Origin: Hofstenia miamia
Taxonomy: Eukaryota > Xenacoelomorpha > Acoela
Direction: 5' to 3'
NCBI GenBank assembly: GCA_004352715.1
Contig: SCFE01000105.1
Coordinates: 1,496,541 to 1,521,416 of the forward strand
DNA length: 24,876 nucleotides
Shown: piece by piece, positions 1-8,901 of the stretch
How the letters are laid out: each line of letters starts with the position of its first letter
Position numbering within the stretch: position 1 is the stretch's first letter
Position numbers and translations under genes: made by a program
Notes under the pieces: generated by a model
What the model saw: only the letters and a program-made list of their open reading frames with translations
Told to the model about the DNA's origin: nothing
The model's database searches: none

Positions 1-257
1 CTGGATTTCCTGTCTGATAGATGTTAATTCACAACAATTGATGGTCAAATGTCCACAATACTCTTCACAAATTGTGGAGCTCCTCAAGGCACTATCAATG
101 GTCCACCATTTTTTAATGTTACTTATGATGATTTGCAATCATCAATACCTAACACCATCATGGTTAAGTTTGCAGATGATAACAATCTCATTATAGGTAT
201 TAAGTCTGATTTGATCCAACAACAGAATTGATGGAATATGTGCAGAACTGGTGCCAT
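1..257 (+). mobile_element. LINE copy A, reverse transcriptase core (5' piece)
   Basis: Fragment of a non-LTR retrotransposon reverse transcriptase. The frame from 49 encodes the RT signature GAPQGT followed by a GPPFF segment, then KFADDNN holding the catalytic FADD (equivalent of YADD). Bases 1-212 are identical by eye to 23408-23619 in LINE copy B, so this is the same family and the 5' part lies beyond the window. One T is missing at about 212 relative to the copy at 23.86 kb, which shifts the frame and ends the ORF at 231. The piece stops abruptly at 257, where an LTR element begins, and the LINE resumes at 7385. The family resembles the CR1/L2 group (APE-type endonuclease plus RT in copy B); the exact clade is not certain. 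Confidence 0.88.
254..257. repeat. 4-bp target-site duplication (CCAT), left; partner at 7385-7388
   Basis: CCAT flanks both ends of the LTR element, and the unoccupied site in the other LINE copy has CCAT once. A 4-bp duplication is usual for this superfamily. Confidence 0.8.
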
Positions 258-534
258 TGTAGCATCATCCAAATAAAATCATAAATAAGCTGCAGACGTC
301 GCAAGAAGAGATTAAGATTGAAAAGAAGTTGATTAAAAATATTGTAATTAAATCAATTAGTGTTATTTCAGATTTATTTGTAATATGCAACCAAGAAACA
401 ACATGTGTCAAAAAAGAGATATTTGTGTCTGTCGATAAAAATACTTTTTGACTAAACGATGCTTTCATTATTTTCAGCCGCCATCTTGGCAGAAAGTTTA
501 AATTTGAATCGACAGGTACTTCTTTTGGCAATAC

Positions 535-542
535 TATAAATA
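535..542 (+). promoter_or_regulatory. LTR TATA box
   Basis: TATAAATA followed by G sits 277 bp into the LTR. Transcription would start about 30 bp downstream, making U3 roughly 300 bp. This is inferred from consensus only. Confidence 0.5.
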
Positions 543-1012
543 GATTAAAAACCCTGTAGTAAGTTGATAAAGAATTTTATTCAGAATTCTTATTTTGTTT
601 CATATTAAAGGTTTGATTATTTAGTACGATGTCGAGCTAATCAAGTGGTGTTTAGTAGTGGTCTGGATACATCACAGGGAACGATTCTAGGGTCTCTGTG
701 CCAGATCACAAAAGTGCACATATGTTAGGTGTAGGGGTTTTCTCTCGATTAGCCGACTAGCATTTCACTTCTACATGTATTAAATAATTAATTGTCAGCA
801 AATGGTTGCATGATCGAACTCTAGTAACTATATTAATATTATTTTAGATCCAAATTAATGACCTATAATTGACTGATAGTGACCGTACATGTAGTAAATT
901 AAAAATGTAGGCTAGGAAGTTGTTCGATTAGAATATATTTAAATAAGCCAATATATTTCGGTAATGGCTACATGTAATAGTTAACGAACAACTAGTAACA
1001 AGTCAGGTTGCA

Positions 1013-1018
1013 AATAAA
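1013..1018 (+). promoter_or_regulatory. LTR polyadenylation signal candidate
   Basis: AATAAA lies downstream of the TATA box and upstream of the LTR end, where an R-region polyadenylation signal is expected. The background is AT-rich, so a chance match is possible. Confidence 0.35.
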
Positions 1019-1380
1019 TATAACACTTTCACACAATAGAGTTTAAGTCGAATTGTGTCATGTCTTGAGTAAGCACTGAGCTATCGTAGGGTACACATAA
1101 GCTATATCGATTGAGCTGAGAAGTGGCACTCAAGCATTGAATGGAATGGTGAGACTGGATGTGGAGATCCGCTTCGGGCAGATGCCCATCAAAAGATCGT
1201 TATAGAGATTACTGCATGGCTTCATCACCTAAAAAGTGAGCAGTTAATTCTAGGTTATGTAACTTAACAGAAGAAACTAGTCAAGCAGTAACAACAAGTA
1301 AATCCTTACCGCAATAACACAGCTAATGTTATAAAGTAACAGTAGATAGACAGTGATAATGCCTCGTAGAGGATGTTACA

Positions 1381-1397
1381 TGGCGATCGTGACAGCC
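1381..1397 (+). other. Primer-binding site, probably tRNA-Arg
   Basis: TGGCGATCGTGACAGCC follows the LTR end with no spacer. TGG complements the universal tRNA 3' CCA. From memory, the 3' end of animal tRNA-Arg of the TCG class fits with about one mismatch within the first 15 bases. The position and the TGG start are seen directly; the tRNA identity is inferred. Confidence 0.65.
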
Positions 1398-1609
1398 AAG
1401 AACAGCAAAGCTAAAGAAGAAACATTCAGTTAAACCACCCGCAAGACGACAATAAAAGCTACAAGTGAAAGTACAAAAGCAGCACATTGTTACACAAATG
1501 AACAATCAGTAAGAGAAAGAGAGATACCCCAAACCGAACAAATGCACTTCACTGGGATCCTGGAATCGCGACCTAGAGATGGGAAAGCCACTACAAACCA
1601 GAAGAAAAT

Positions 1610-3173
1610 ATGACAAAAGGAAGAAAAGGAAGCGTGAAGAAAACTGCAACCAAAGCAGTAACTCCCAGAACGATACGATCATCGCCATACTTTGGTGAGA
1701 ACTCAGCAACAGATGCAATGGACACAGAACTACAATCCCTTAGTTCACCCCCAGAGAAAAACCCCCAGACACAAACCCATTGGATATAATGATTATGCTA
1801 AGAAAGAGCCAAGAAAGTGAGGAAATCCTAAGACAACACGTAGAACAATTGACTGAGAAAGTCAAAGAGATGGAACGACAAAATGAATCGATACTGAGTG
1901 AAATCAGAGTGAACATGGCAATGCGGTTAGAGGAACAAAATCAACTATTTCAAAACGAAATTAAGAACTGGAGAGAACAAACAGACAACTAATCGAAGAT
2001 AATGACCTACAAGCGGGAGAACTGGAAAAGTTGAAAGATAAACTGAGACTGCTACAACTAACAGAAGAGGAGAACAGAAACAACATGCAAACTCACGAAA
2101 TCGAATTCCACTCCAGAAAGGAGAGCGAGTTACAGGCACCACACATGGCGACCTGCAAGGAGGTAACATATGAAGAATCAGATGAAGATTCTGACCTCGA
2201 AAAACAGAAAATTATAAACGAAATTACGAAAGCAGTGACCACGCAACTGCAAGAGTAGGATATGATAACAAATCACAAGAAACCGAAATACGAGAGTTCG
2301 ATTTTACCACAATTAATAGCCAACAACATGATACCGTGTAAAGCCACACTACCCAAATTCAACAGAAGAGTAGATGGCTACAATCCTACATTTGCTGAGC
2401 GGCTGCAGATGTTTGAACTGACAATGGCGGAATGAAAAGTGAGCCAACAGGCAGCAGCGGCGAGACTGCCATTATATCTAACAGGAGCAGCATCCCAACA
2501 CTACTTGCTTTTGGATTCAGAAACAAAGCAAAATTATCAACTACTAATCAGAGACTTCATCAACTACTATGAGAACGAAAGTTTCAAAAATCAGTACCGA
2601 ATCATTTTGAATGCAATGAAAATGGAAAAAACCGACGACATCCGAAATTACATGCAACAAGTCGAGTGGCTACTAATGCTCAGTTTGAGAGGAAACAGTT
2701 ATTCGAAATACGACTTGTTCTCGCACATCTGCAAGGGGATGCCTGAAAGCATCAGAACACAGTTTGAAATTAAATGTGAAATCGACAACAAATTGGAAGG
2801 GATGATTAGGAAAGTGGTCGACATACAAGCTACTATTGAAAATAACGCTAGAATATATGAGAAAGCCGCATGGCATAGAGACGCACCAACATGGAGAAGC
2901 AATCTCAAGCCGTGCATCCCCAACAAAGCCTATACTGAAGCAAAACAAGAAAAAATAATAAAGGTGAAAGGAAAGGATGGTGGGACAAGGAAAGTAAAAG
3001 AGAAAGATGTTAAATGCTACGGTTGCAGACAGAAAGGACACAAAAAACCAGATTGCCCAAAACAAATAAACGTCATTGGGGATGAGGAAGCCTACTATGA
3101 TGAAGAGGACATATTACAGACAGAAGACGAAATCTATGAAGCATCACCAACCGACGAGGAGTCGGAAAACTAA
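1610..3173 (+). pseudogene. gag: gag polyprotein, broken by two frameshifts and two stops
   Basis: Structural protein of the LTR element. The first plausible start is the ATG at 1610, opening a basic N-terminus. The frame shifts near 1760 at an A5C5 tract into a coiled-coil-rich segment (about 1780-1985, many Glu/Gln/Lys heptads). It shifts again near 1983 into the frame used to the end. That last frame holds TAG at 2256-2258 and TGA at 2433-2435. A capsid-like helical region lies around 2350-2850. A single CCHC zinc knuckle, CYGCRQKGHKKPDC (3015-3056), marks the nucleocapsid and is followed by a very acidic tail. The full span is about 520 codons, normal for Gypsy gag. The gene cannot be translated as it stands. 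Confidence 0.82.
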
Positions 3174-3188
3174 GTAGAGCACAGACTC

Positions 3189-4120
3189 ATGACAACTGCA
3201 TTGATGATGATCCTAACAAACCTTGATATGATGAATACGATAACAATAGCCATTAATGGAGTGATGACAAAAGCGACAATCAATACCAGAGCAGCAACAT
3301 CTATAATTACTGATGAATGTGCTACGAAGTTGGGATTCAAACAAGAAGATATGAAGAGTTGTAACAAGAGATTAATTAATGCTTCAGGGGATTATATCGA
3401 TACAAAAGGAATGATAAACGTTGCACAGATGAGAATCGCGAACACAACAGTCAAACAACCTCTAGTAGTAGTGGATACACATAACAATTCATTGCCATAT
3501 GAGGTTATATTAGGAAACGATTTTTTAACAAAAAATGGTTGTGTCATTAACTATGCAAATAAAACAATAAAGGTAAAAGAAGAGGAGATGGAAATCAAAG
3601 AGGAACAGGAGAAGCAGAAAACAGTCACATTTCAACTACAAGAAGACATCCACCCACAGCCGCATCAGTGGAAAATGCACACAATCGAGACAGAAGACAC
3701 TATAACAGCAGCTGATATATGCTATATGACAACAAAGGCATTAATACCAAACAAGTTTCAATGCCATCTAGCGTCTGCATGATAAAACATGGAAAAGGAA
3801 GGATACCAATTCTCAACACTACAAACCGGAATGTGAACCTGAAAAGATCTCAGATAAGAATATACGGAAAATATATCAAAACTAACATCAGACTCATCTG
3901 GAAGGCAATGGAAGACGACGATGGAGCGAGTAATTTGCATGGTCTATTCAAGGACTTGCAAAGGAAAGCAGATAGTACTCCAAAAGGCCGACTCAAGGGC
4001 GAGTGGATGAACACCATCAAAGTTGCGAGTACTCCCAAAAGCCGACTCAAGGGCGTTGGGACGAAAGCAGAAGAAGAAGACACATACAGGATACCTGAAA
4101 TAAACAATGAGGATTATTAA
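3189..4120 (+). pseudogene. retropepsin-type protease and linker, active site lost
   Basis: Aspartic protease domain between gag and RT. The region after 3240 aligns with retropepsins: the catalytic loop is present as INTRAATS at about 3279-3302, and the conserved C-terminal VILGNDFL lies near 3505-3530. The catalytic Asp-Thr-Gly is replaced by Asn-Thr-Arg (3282-3290), so the enzyme would be inactive. Both changes are one G-to-A step from a functional triad. The reading frame shifts at about 3740-3780 into the frame that leads to RT and ends at a TAA (4118-4120). The linker includes a short internal duplication (3973-4059). Confidence 0.78.
3973..4059 (+). repeat. Internal 33-bp direct duplication in the protease-RT linker
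   Basis: Two copies of a segment encoding STPK-G/S-RLKG lie at 3973-4005 and 4027-4059, 54 bp apart and in frame, with a few substitutions between them. It is probably a small tandem duplication within the ancestral polyprotein. Confidence 0.7.
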
Positions 4121-5560
4121 CATCTAGAAGAACGGGAGATCATGCAATTAAGAACACTTCTAGAGAAACACAAATGTATATTCAACTACGGAGAAATAAG
4201 TGTAGGTCAGGCAGTAGGCAAGAAGCACAAAATTGTCACAACAACAGACAAACTGATTAAACTACCAGTTAGAAGGGTGCCTAAGCAGCTGAAAGAAGAA
4301 TACAATCGCATACTAGAAGAATTAATTGACAACAACATCATCCGGCCAAGAAAGAGCCCATATGCAGCACCAACCGTGTTCATAAAACAGGGAAACAAGT
4401 ACTGTCTATGTATTGACTTTCGCAAATTAAATGAGGTGACAAAGAAGGATTCGTACCCCCTACTGCGGATAGAGGACATGCTCTATGAAGCTAGTAAACA
4501 TAAATATTTTACAACATTGGATTTATGCAAGGCCTACTGGCAGGTGAAGATGGAAGAAGACGACATCGAGAAGACAGCATTCATAACCCCATATGGGCTG
4601 TACAAATGGATATATATGGTGTTCGACTCTGTAATGCACCAGCAACATTTCAGAGGTATATAACGAAGGTACTGAAGAACAAGACTCATAGAATGGAAGA
4701 GGGAGTCAACGCCTACATAGATGACATCATAGTCACAAGTGATACAGTCCAAGAACACCTGGAAAAATTGGAGAGGACATTAACAATTCTAGAAAACGCG
4801 GGACTTCGAATTAACGGAAATAAGTGCGACATCCTGAAAGAGAAAATAGTGTTCCTCAGAAGAATGATAGAGAAGGGCAGAATATGCATGAAGGACAACG
4901 CCAGAGAAATGATCCGAAAAATAGAAAAACCGAACAACAAAAAAGATATACAGAGAATTATGGGATTCTTCAATTATTATGGAAACTTTATTCCAAATAT
5001 AGCTGGCAAGATAGCAAAGATGACCCAATTAATGAGGAAGTTGGTACCATTAGTATGGACCTGGCAAGAGCAGGAGGAATTGGACAACATCAAAGAAGAA
5101 CTCGCAAAATTACCCTCCCTCAACACACCAGATTACAATGAAAAATTCATACTAGATTGCGACGCGAGCAAGGTAGCAATTGGAGCAACATTGGGACATA
5201 CAAGAAACAGGAAAGAAGTACCCATTCAGTTCTTCAGCTGTAAGCTGAGGGCAAGTGAAGAGAACTATGGCTCCACCAAGGTAGAGATGCTCGCATTGAT
5301 TGAGAGCATCAAGAAATTTCGATACTTCCTTATCAGAAGAGAATTTAGATTGTGAACGGACAACAGTGGATTGGCCTGGCTAAAGAAGTTCTCAGGAGAC
5401 AAGTCCGGAATAGTATCTAGGTGGATTGAATACCTAAATGAATTCACATTTACAATCAAACATAGGAAGGGCACATTATATAATAACGTGGACTTCTGGA
5501 CATCACTTCCAGAATACCAGAGAGACGCAGCAAAAACAGGCGGAGAGAAGAAACAGTTCC
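4121..5560 (+). pseudogene. pol: reverse transcriptase and RNase H (pol)
   Basis: Copies the element's RNA into DNA and degrades the RNA strand. RT motifs occur in order: a KSPYAAP segment, CIDFRKLN, TTLDLCKAYWQ, then, after a frameshift near 4610-4620 in a TATATA run, NAPATFQR and the catalytic YIDD (4714-4725). A connection region with FFNYYGNFIP follows. RNase H is shown by DCDAS (Asp at 5161), Glu at 5284 and TDN (Asp at 5359). An in-frame TGA (5353-5355) sits just before TDN, where family members usually have a basic residue. The catalytic residues survive although the frame is broken, which suggests decay after an active ancestor. Confidence 0.9.
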
Positions 5561-7275
5561 AGTTCCAGCCACACACTGAATATGAAGGACTACCAGAGAT
5601 AAACGTGGATAAAAAAGGTCAAGCTGTACTACCGATACTGATAAGAGAAGAGATAATGGAACAAGAGATAGTAGACAAACAAAAAGATGACATAATCCTA
5701 GGCGAGATTATAAAGAAAATCAGGGAGCCTTGGACCACACTATCTAAAATAACAGCAGGATACTATGAATGCTACAAATGGAAGATCAACAGGAACAGAC
5801 TACTATACGTCAAAGCTGGGAATAACCGAATCATGATACCCGACTATTTCAAGAGAGAATTGATGCGGAAGATACATGAGAAGGGTCACCTAGGGATAAC
5901 ACAGACAGAGAAAACATTCAATGCACGATTCATAATGACAGCCGTCAGGAAAGTTGTGGAAGACATTATCAGTAAGTGTACGACATGCCTCCTCAACAAC
6001 AAACAGCACTTCCCAACACAATGAGCACCGCTAGAAAAAATCATCGCAACTCAACCTAATGAAATAGTCCATATAGACTTGGAGATGTTATCGAAAGATG
6101 CAGAAGGCTATCAGTACTTAATAGTAATGGTAGATAACTTTACCAAATATGCGAGGATGGTCCCGATGCGAAATACAACAGCAGAGACCACAGCCAAGAT
6201 AGTCTTAAAAGAATGGATATTGAGATTGGGACCAATGGAAATGATCATAACAGATAAGGGGCCTCAATTCGAAAGCGGACTTTTCCAAGAAATGGCGAAG
6301 CTCCTAGAAACCGCAAGTGAATGAACAACCACGTATCATCCTCAGGATAATGGAGCAGTAGAACGACTTAATCGAACACTAATCAAGCTAATCAGAGTAG
6401 CAACAACACGGATAGGAGGAAGCAGATGGAGAGAGGTTATCAAAATGATCGAATACTATTACAACACCTCAGTACATGCAACAACTGGAGTATCACCATT
6501 TGAGGCTATGTTTGGAAGAGAAGCGGCAACCCCGCTTTTGATGCAGTACGCCAACTACAGTGGAAAATTGGACAACACATACATACAACAACTAAAAAAC
6601 CAGATTACAGGAATTCACGAAACAATGTGTCACAATATTAAGAAGTTAGCAGTGAGACAGCAACACAATTATAATAAGAAAATCTATGGTCATGCACACA
6701 AGGTAGGAGATAAAGTATACACATTCACACTGATTAAACTCACAGACACAAACCAAGTCTGGAATTTGAAAACAGTATGGTCCGGCCCCCACATGATAAC
6801 ACAAACACTACTGAACAATGAATATATGCTAGACAATAATAGACTATTACATTTTCAAAACCTGAAGAGAGCAACAGCAGACATTGAAGAAACGGAAATA
6901 GATGACAATGCCAAATTCAAAATATGCCGAATTAATGGCAATGAAATTATATATGATATGTATGATTTAGACAGCTTACATGAAGAAGAATTCGACGATG
7001 AGTACACAGCAGATATCAGAGACGATGACTTGAGCCGAAGAGTGCTGCCCCAGAGGGCAGTGAGAAATAAACCTATATATGACCATGAAACATGGGATAT
7101 AAATTTATTAACTGCATTTAGGAAGTTAGAAGAAAATGATGCACCCCCCAACAACCCAACAACCAGAGGAGCTCTCAACAATGAACAGGAGAAGGAGAGT
7201 GCGAAGAAGTTCTCAAACCAGATTTTGAATCAAAGGCAGAAGAGACGAGAACAAGGAATAGGTTATGTAACTTAA
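5561..7275 (+). pseudogene. pol: integrase (pol C-terminal domain), two internal TGA stops
   Basis: Inserts the element's cDNA. The N-terminal HHCC zinc-binding motif is visible (His at 5875, the GHLG histidine, CTTC near 5980). The catalytic triad is complete: Asp at 6076 (HIDLEM), Asp at 6253 (ITDKGPQF) and Glu at 6361 (GAVERLNRT). A C-terminal GPY/F-like module (WSGPHMI, near 6777) follows; no chromodomain is seen. The frame is the same as RT-RNase H and is broken by TGA at 6022-6024 and 6322-6324. The last codons run straight into the truncated 3' LTR (TAA at 7273-7275), so the natural C-terminus and anything between pol and the LTR are missing. Confidence 0.9.
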
Positions 7276-7384
7276 CAGAAGAAACTAGTCAAGCAGTAAC
7301 ATCAAGTAAATCCTTACCCGCAATAACGCAGCTAACATTATAAGGTAACAGTAGAGAGTGATATGCCTGGTAGAGGATGTTACA
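7266..7384 (+). repeat. 3' LTR, truncated to its last 119 bp
   Basis: Matches the final 123 bp of the 5' LTR (1258-1380) with about seven substitutions and three small indels. The match also includes TAGGTTA just upstream of both. The first roughly 1 kb of this LTR is absent and the remainder is fused to the integrase ORF. Confidence 0.82.
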
Positions 7385-8025
7385 CCATGAGAATAATTTC
7401 AGACTTAATGTTGATATGACAAAGCAACTGATTATTCTATTGAAGTTAAGTCCTGTGTGTCCAACGTTCTTCAACAGAGTTTTTTCTAGTTGTATTTTGG
7501 GAGTCACATTTGATGAAAAGCTATGTTTTAATGAGCATGTCGAAAAACTATTAAATCATGTTAATACTGATCTCTACTTGCTTCGTAGACTTAAGGCATA
7601 TGGATATTCAAATAAAGAGCTCTCTTTATTGTATGAATCTCTTATAATGAGTAAACTACGGTATTGCTGCACTGTATGGGGAAGCTGCTCAAATGCTCTA
7701 AAACAAACAAATGATTGCTTTCAAAGAAAAGCGGTTAGGATTAAAGTGATTACAGAATATACTTCAATTCTTAATGTTATTAAATTTAGTGACAATTTTT
7801 TATATAAAGATATTATTAATAATGATAATCATCTTCTTTCTGGAATTATTCCAGAACATCAGCCATATGTGTTAGAAAGATTTCGAAAAAATCCACCAAA
7901 AGCACAAAAACATCTGCATAAAAAATTTGAGAATGTGTTCCCCAGTCGATGTTTTTCATCTATTAATAAGATATTTTGATGTATTTCAAAATATTTAATA
8001 AAACATTTATTATTATTATTATTAT
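7385..8025 (+). mobile_element. LINE copy A, RT C-terminus and 3' end
   Basis: Resumes the LINE interrupted at 257. The ORF to 7979 encodes the RT thumb and C-terminal tail, with GVTFDEKLCF, a Tyr-Cys-Cys-x-Val-Trp-Gly segment and the terminal FRKNPPK region. It aligns with the decayed counterpart at 23.93-24.48 kb but is better preserved, with no internal stop over about 195 codons. A short 3' UTR with AATAAA near 7998 leads into a (TTA)n tail at about 8007-8025. The tail abuts a minus-strand protease fragment, marking the LINE's 3' insertion junction. Confidence 0.88.
8007..8025. repeat. (TTA)n 3' tail of the LINE
   Basis: Six TTA units follow the LINE's AATAAA. A short tandem-repeat tail instead of poly(A) is common in CR1/L2-like LINEs. 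The other copy ends in (AT)n at the same place. Confidence 0.7.
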
Positions 8026-8026
8026 C

Positions 8027-8227
8027 CTTGAATATTAAGTTCCCGCTTGCATCTCGTATAATCAACAACCAATGGGTTCCAGGATGGCCAATTGGGCTCA
8101 CATTACAAATTACAAAAAAGTTTTGGACAAGGCTTGGTGGTATGCAATCTGAACAGTGTACACCGAAAAAACGCCAACATAGTGATGGGATTTGGAGATT
8201 AATACGTCTAAATTCGTCAGCATACAT
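8027..8227 (-). pseudogene. adenain-like cysteine protease fragment (Maverick PRO)
   Basis: Starts at an ATG (8227-8225) and stays open to the LINE tail. The product has the layout of the N-terminal half of adenovirus-type maturation proteases (peptidase C5, adenain): a FFGVHCSDCIPP segment, then FFVI and PGTHWLL, whose His is the catalytic histidine position, followed by a GNLIF strand. The rest, including the catalytic Cys, is missing because the LINE interrupts the gene after about 64 codons. In Mavericks this enzyme processes virion proteins. The fold and His motif are read from sequence; the Maverick assignment rests on the neighbouring capsid, integrase and ATPase genes on the same strand. 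Confidence 0.68.
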
Positions 8228-8598
8228 TAAACATTTAAATAACTGTAGAGTTCATTATACCTAAACTTCACATATATCCAAAACAATAAAGACGGCAAAT
8301 GACCCAAAATTGGTAAATTACACCAAAACCTGTAAAATATCNNNNNNNNNNNNNNNNNNNNNNNNNNNNNNNNNNNNNNNNNNNNNNNNNNNNNNNNNNN
8401 NNNNNNNNNNNNNNNNNNNNNNNNNNNNNNNNNNNNNNNNNNNNNNNNNNNNNNNNNNNNNNNNNNNNNNNNNNNNNNNNNNNNNNNNNNNNNNNNNNNN
8501 NNNNNNNNNNNNNNNNNNNNNNNNNNNNNNNNNNNNNNNNNNNNNNNNNNNNNNNNNNNNNNNNNNNNNNNNNNNNNNNNNNNNNNNNNNNNNNNNNN
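8228..8598. other. Short unassigned stretch and 257-N assembly gap
   Basis: Bases 8228-8341 show no clear coding signal on either strand. Bases 8342-8598 are Ns. Confidence 0.9.
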
Positions 8599-8901
8599 AT
8601 ATCCATTGCCAATTCCAAATTCTCTTTTAACAAAGCCATAACTATCATGGTAAATTGAATGAAGTCTAAAAAGTTTTGACCATTTCAACAGCAAATGTAG
8701 TCTAGAATTATTTATGCCAATAAGTCCACCATAGGGGTTCATTTGCAATATTCTTTCAAAATCAACATTATGTATACAATTTTTTTGTAGTAGATAATTT
8801 GAAACATGAGCAAATTTTAAGTGAGGGTCCTTGGTATAATGAACGCGATCTTCTACTCCCAACATCTTGCAACGGTACAATGAATGAAATGCATTTTCTT
8901 T
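8599..8901 (-). pseudogene. Unrecognised ORF fragment between capsid gene and protease
   Basis: About 100 codons open without a stop from just after the capsid-like stop (8902-8904) to the N gap, in the same frame as the capsid gene's end. The composition looks protein-like: a GVEDRVHYTKD segment, NPYGGLIGINNSRLHLL, and IYHDSYGFVKREFGIGNGY near the gap. I do not recognise the family. The His-Asp-x-Tyr cluster recalls phospholipase A2 active sites, which occur in some related viruses, but the surrounding cysteines and the glycine-loop order do not fit, so I do not assign it. It may be a separate Maverick gene with its start lost or a readthrough extension. Confidence 0.4.

Larger units (their letters stand above)
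258..1380 (+). repeat. 5' LTR, 1,123 bp
   Basis: It begins TGTAGCATC and ends GATGTTACA, forming 9-bp imperfect terminal inverted repeats of TG...CA type. Its last 123 bp (1258-1380) are repeated as the truncated 3' LTR at 7266-7384. It contains a TATA box at 535-542 and an AATAAA at 1013-1018, in the order expected for U3-R-U5, and is followed directly by a primer-binding site. No coding signal is seen across this stretch. A rival reading is a 123-bp LTR starting at 1258 (TGTAAC...GTTACA). That would leave 258-1257 unexplained and give no target-site duplication, so the long LTR is preferred. Confidence 0.75.
258..7384 (+). mobile_element. Ty3/Gypsy-type LTR retrotransposon inserted in LINE copy A
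   Basis: Complete insertion bounded by TGTAGCATC at 258 and GATGTTACA ending at 7384; these termini are inverted complements with one mismatch. CCAT precedes the left end (254-257) and follows the right end (7385-7388). The uninterrupted LINE copy near 23.9 kb reads GGTGCCATGAG, so CCAT is the target-site duplication. The internal order is gag, protease, RT, RNase H, integrase. RNase H before integrase and a GPY/F-like C-terminus fit Ty3/Gypsy (Metaviridae). Every ORF is interrupted, the protease active site is lost and the 3' LTR is mostly deleted, so this is a dead copy. No env-like ORF and no polypurine tract are seen; the region that would hold them is deleted. Confidence 0.9.

Noticed and set aside
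1258-1380. A 123-bp LTR as the true left end of the LTR element
   Set aside because: It would leave no target-site duplication and an unexplained 1 kb inside the LINE, whereas 258 gives matching termini and CCAT on both sides.
1506-1718. Minus-strand ORFs opposite gag and pol (also at 2673-3065 and 4207-4479)
   Set aside because: Shadows of the plus-strand element with no recognisable domains.
8028-8264. Plus-strand ORF of 78 codons
   Set aside because: Antisense shadow of the adenain-like fragment, which has the recognisable motifs.
8599-8650. Phospholipase A2 active site (HDSYG)
   Set aside because: The calcium-loop and cysteine pattern expected around His-Asp is not present in the right order.
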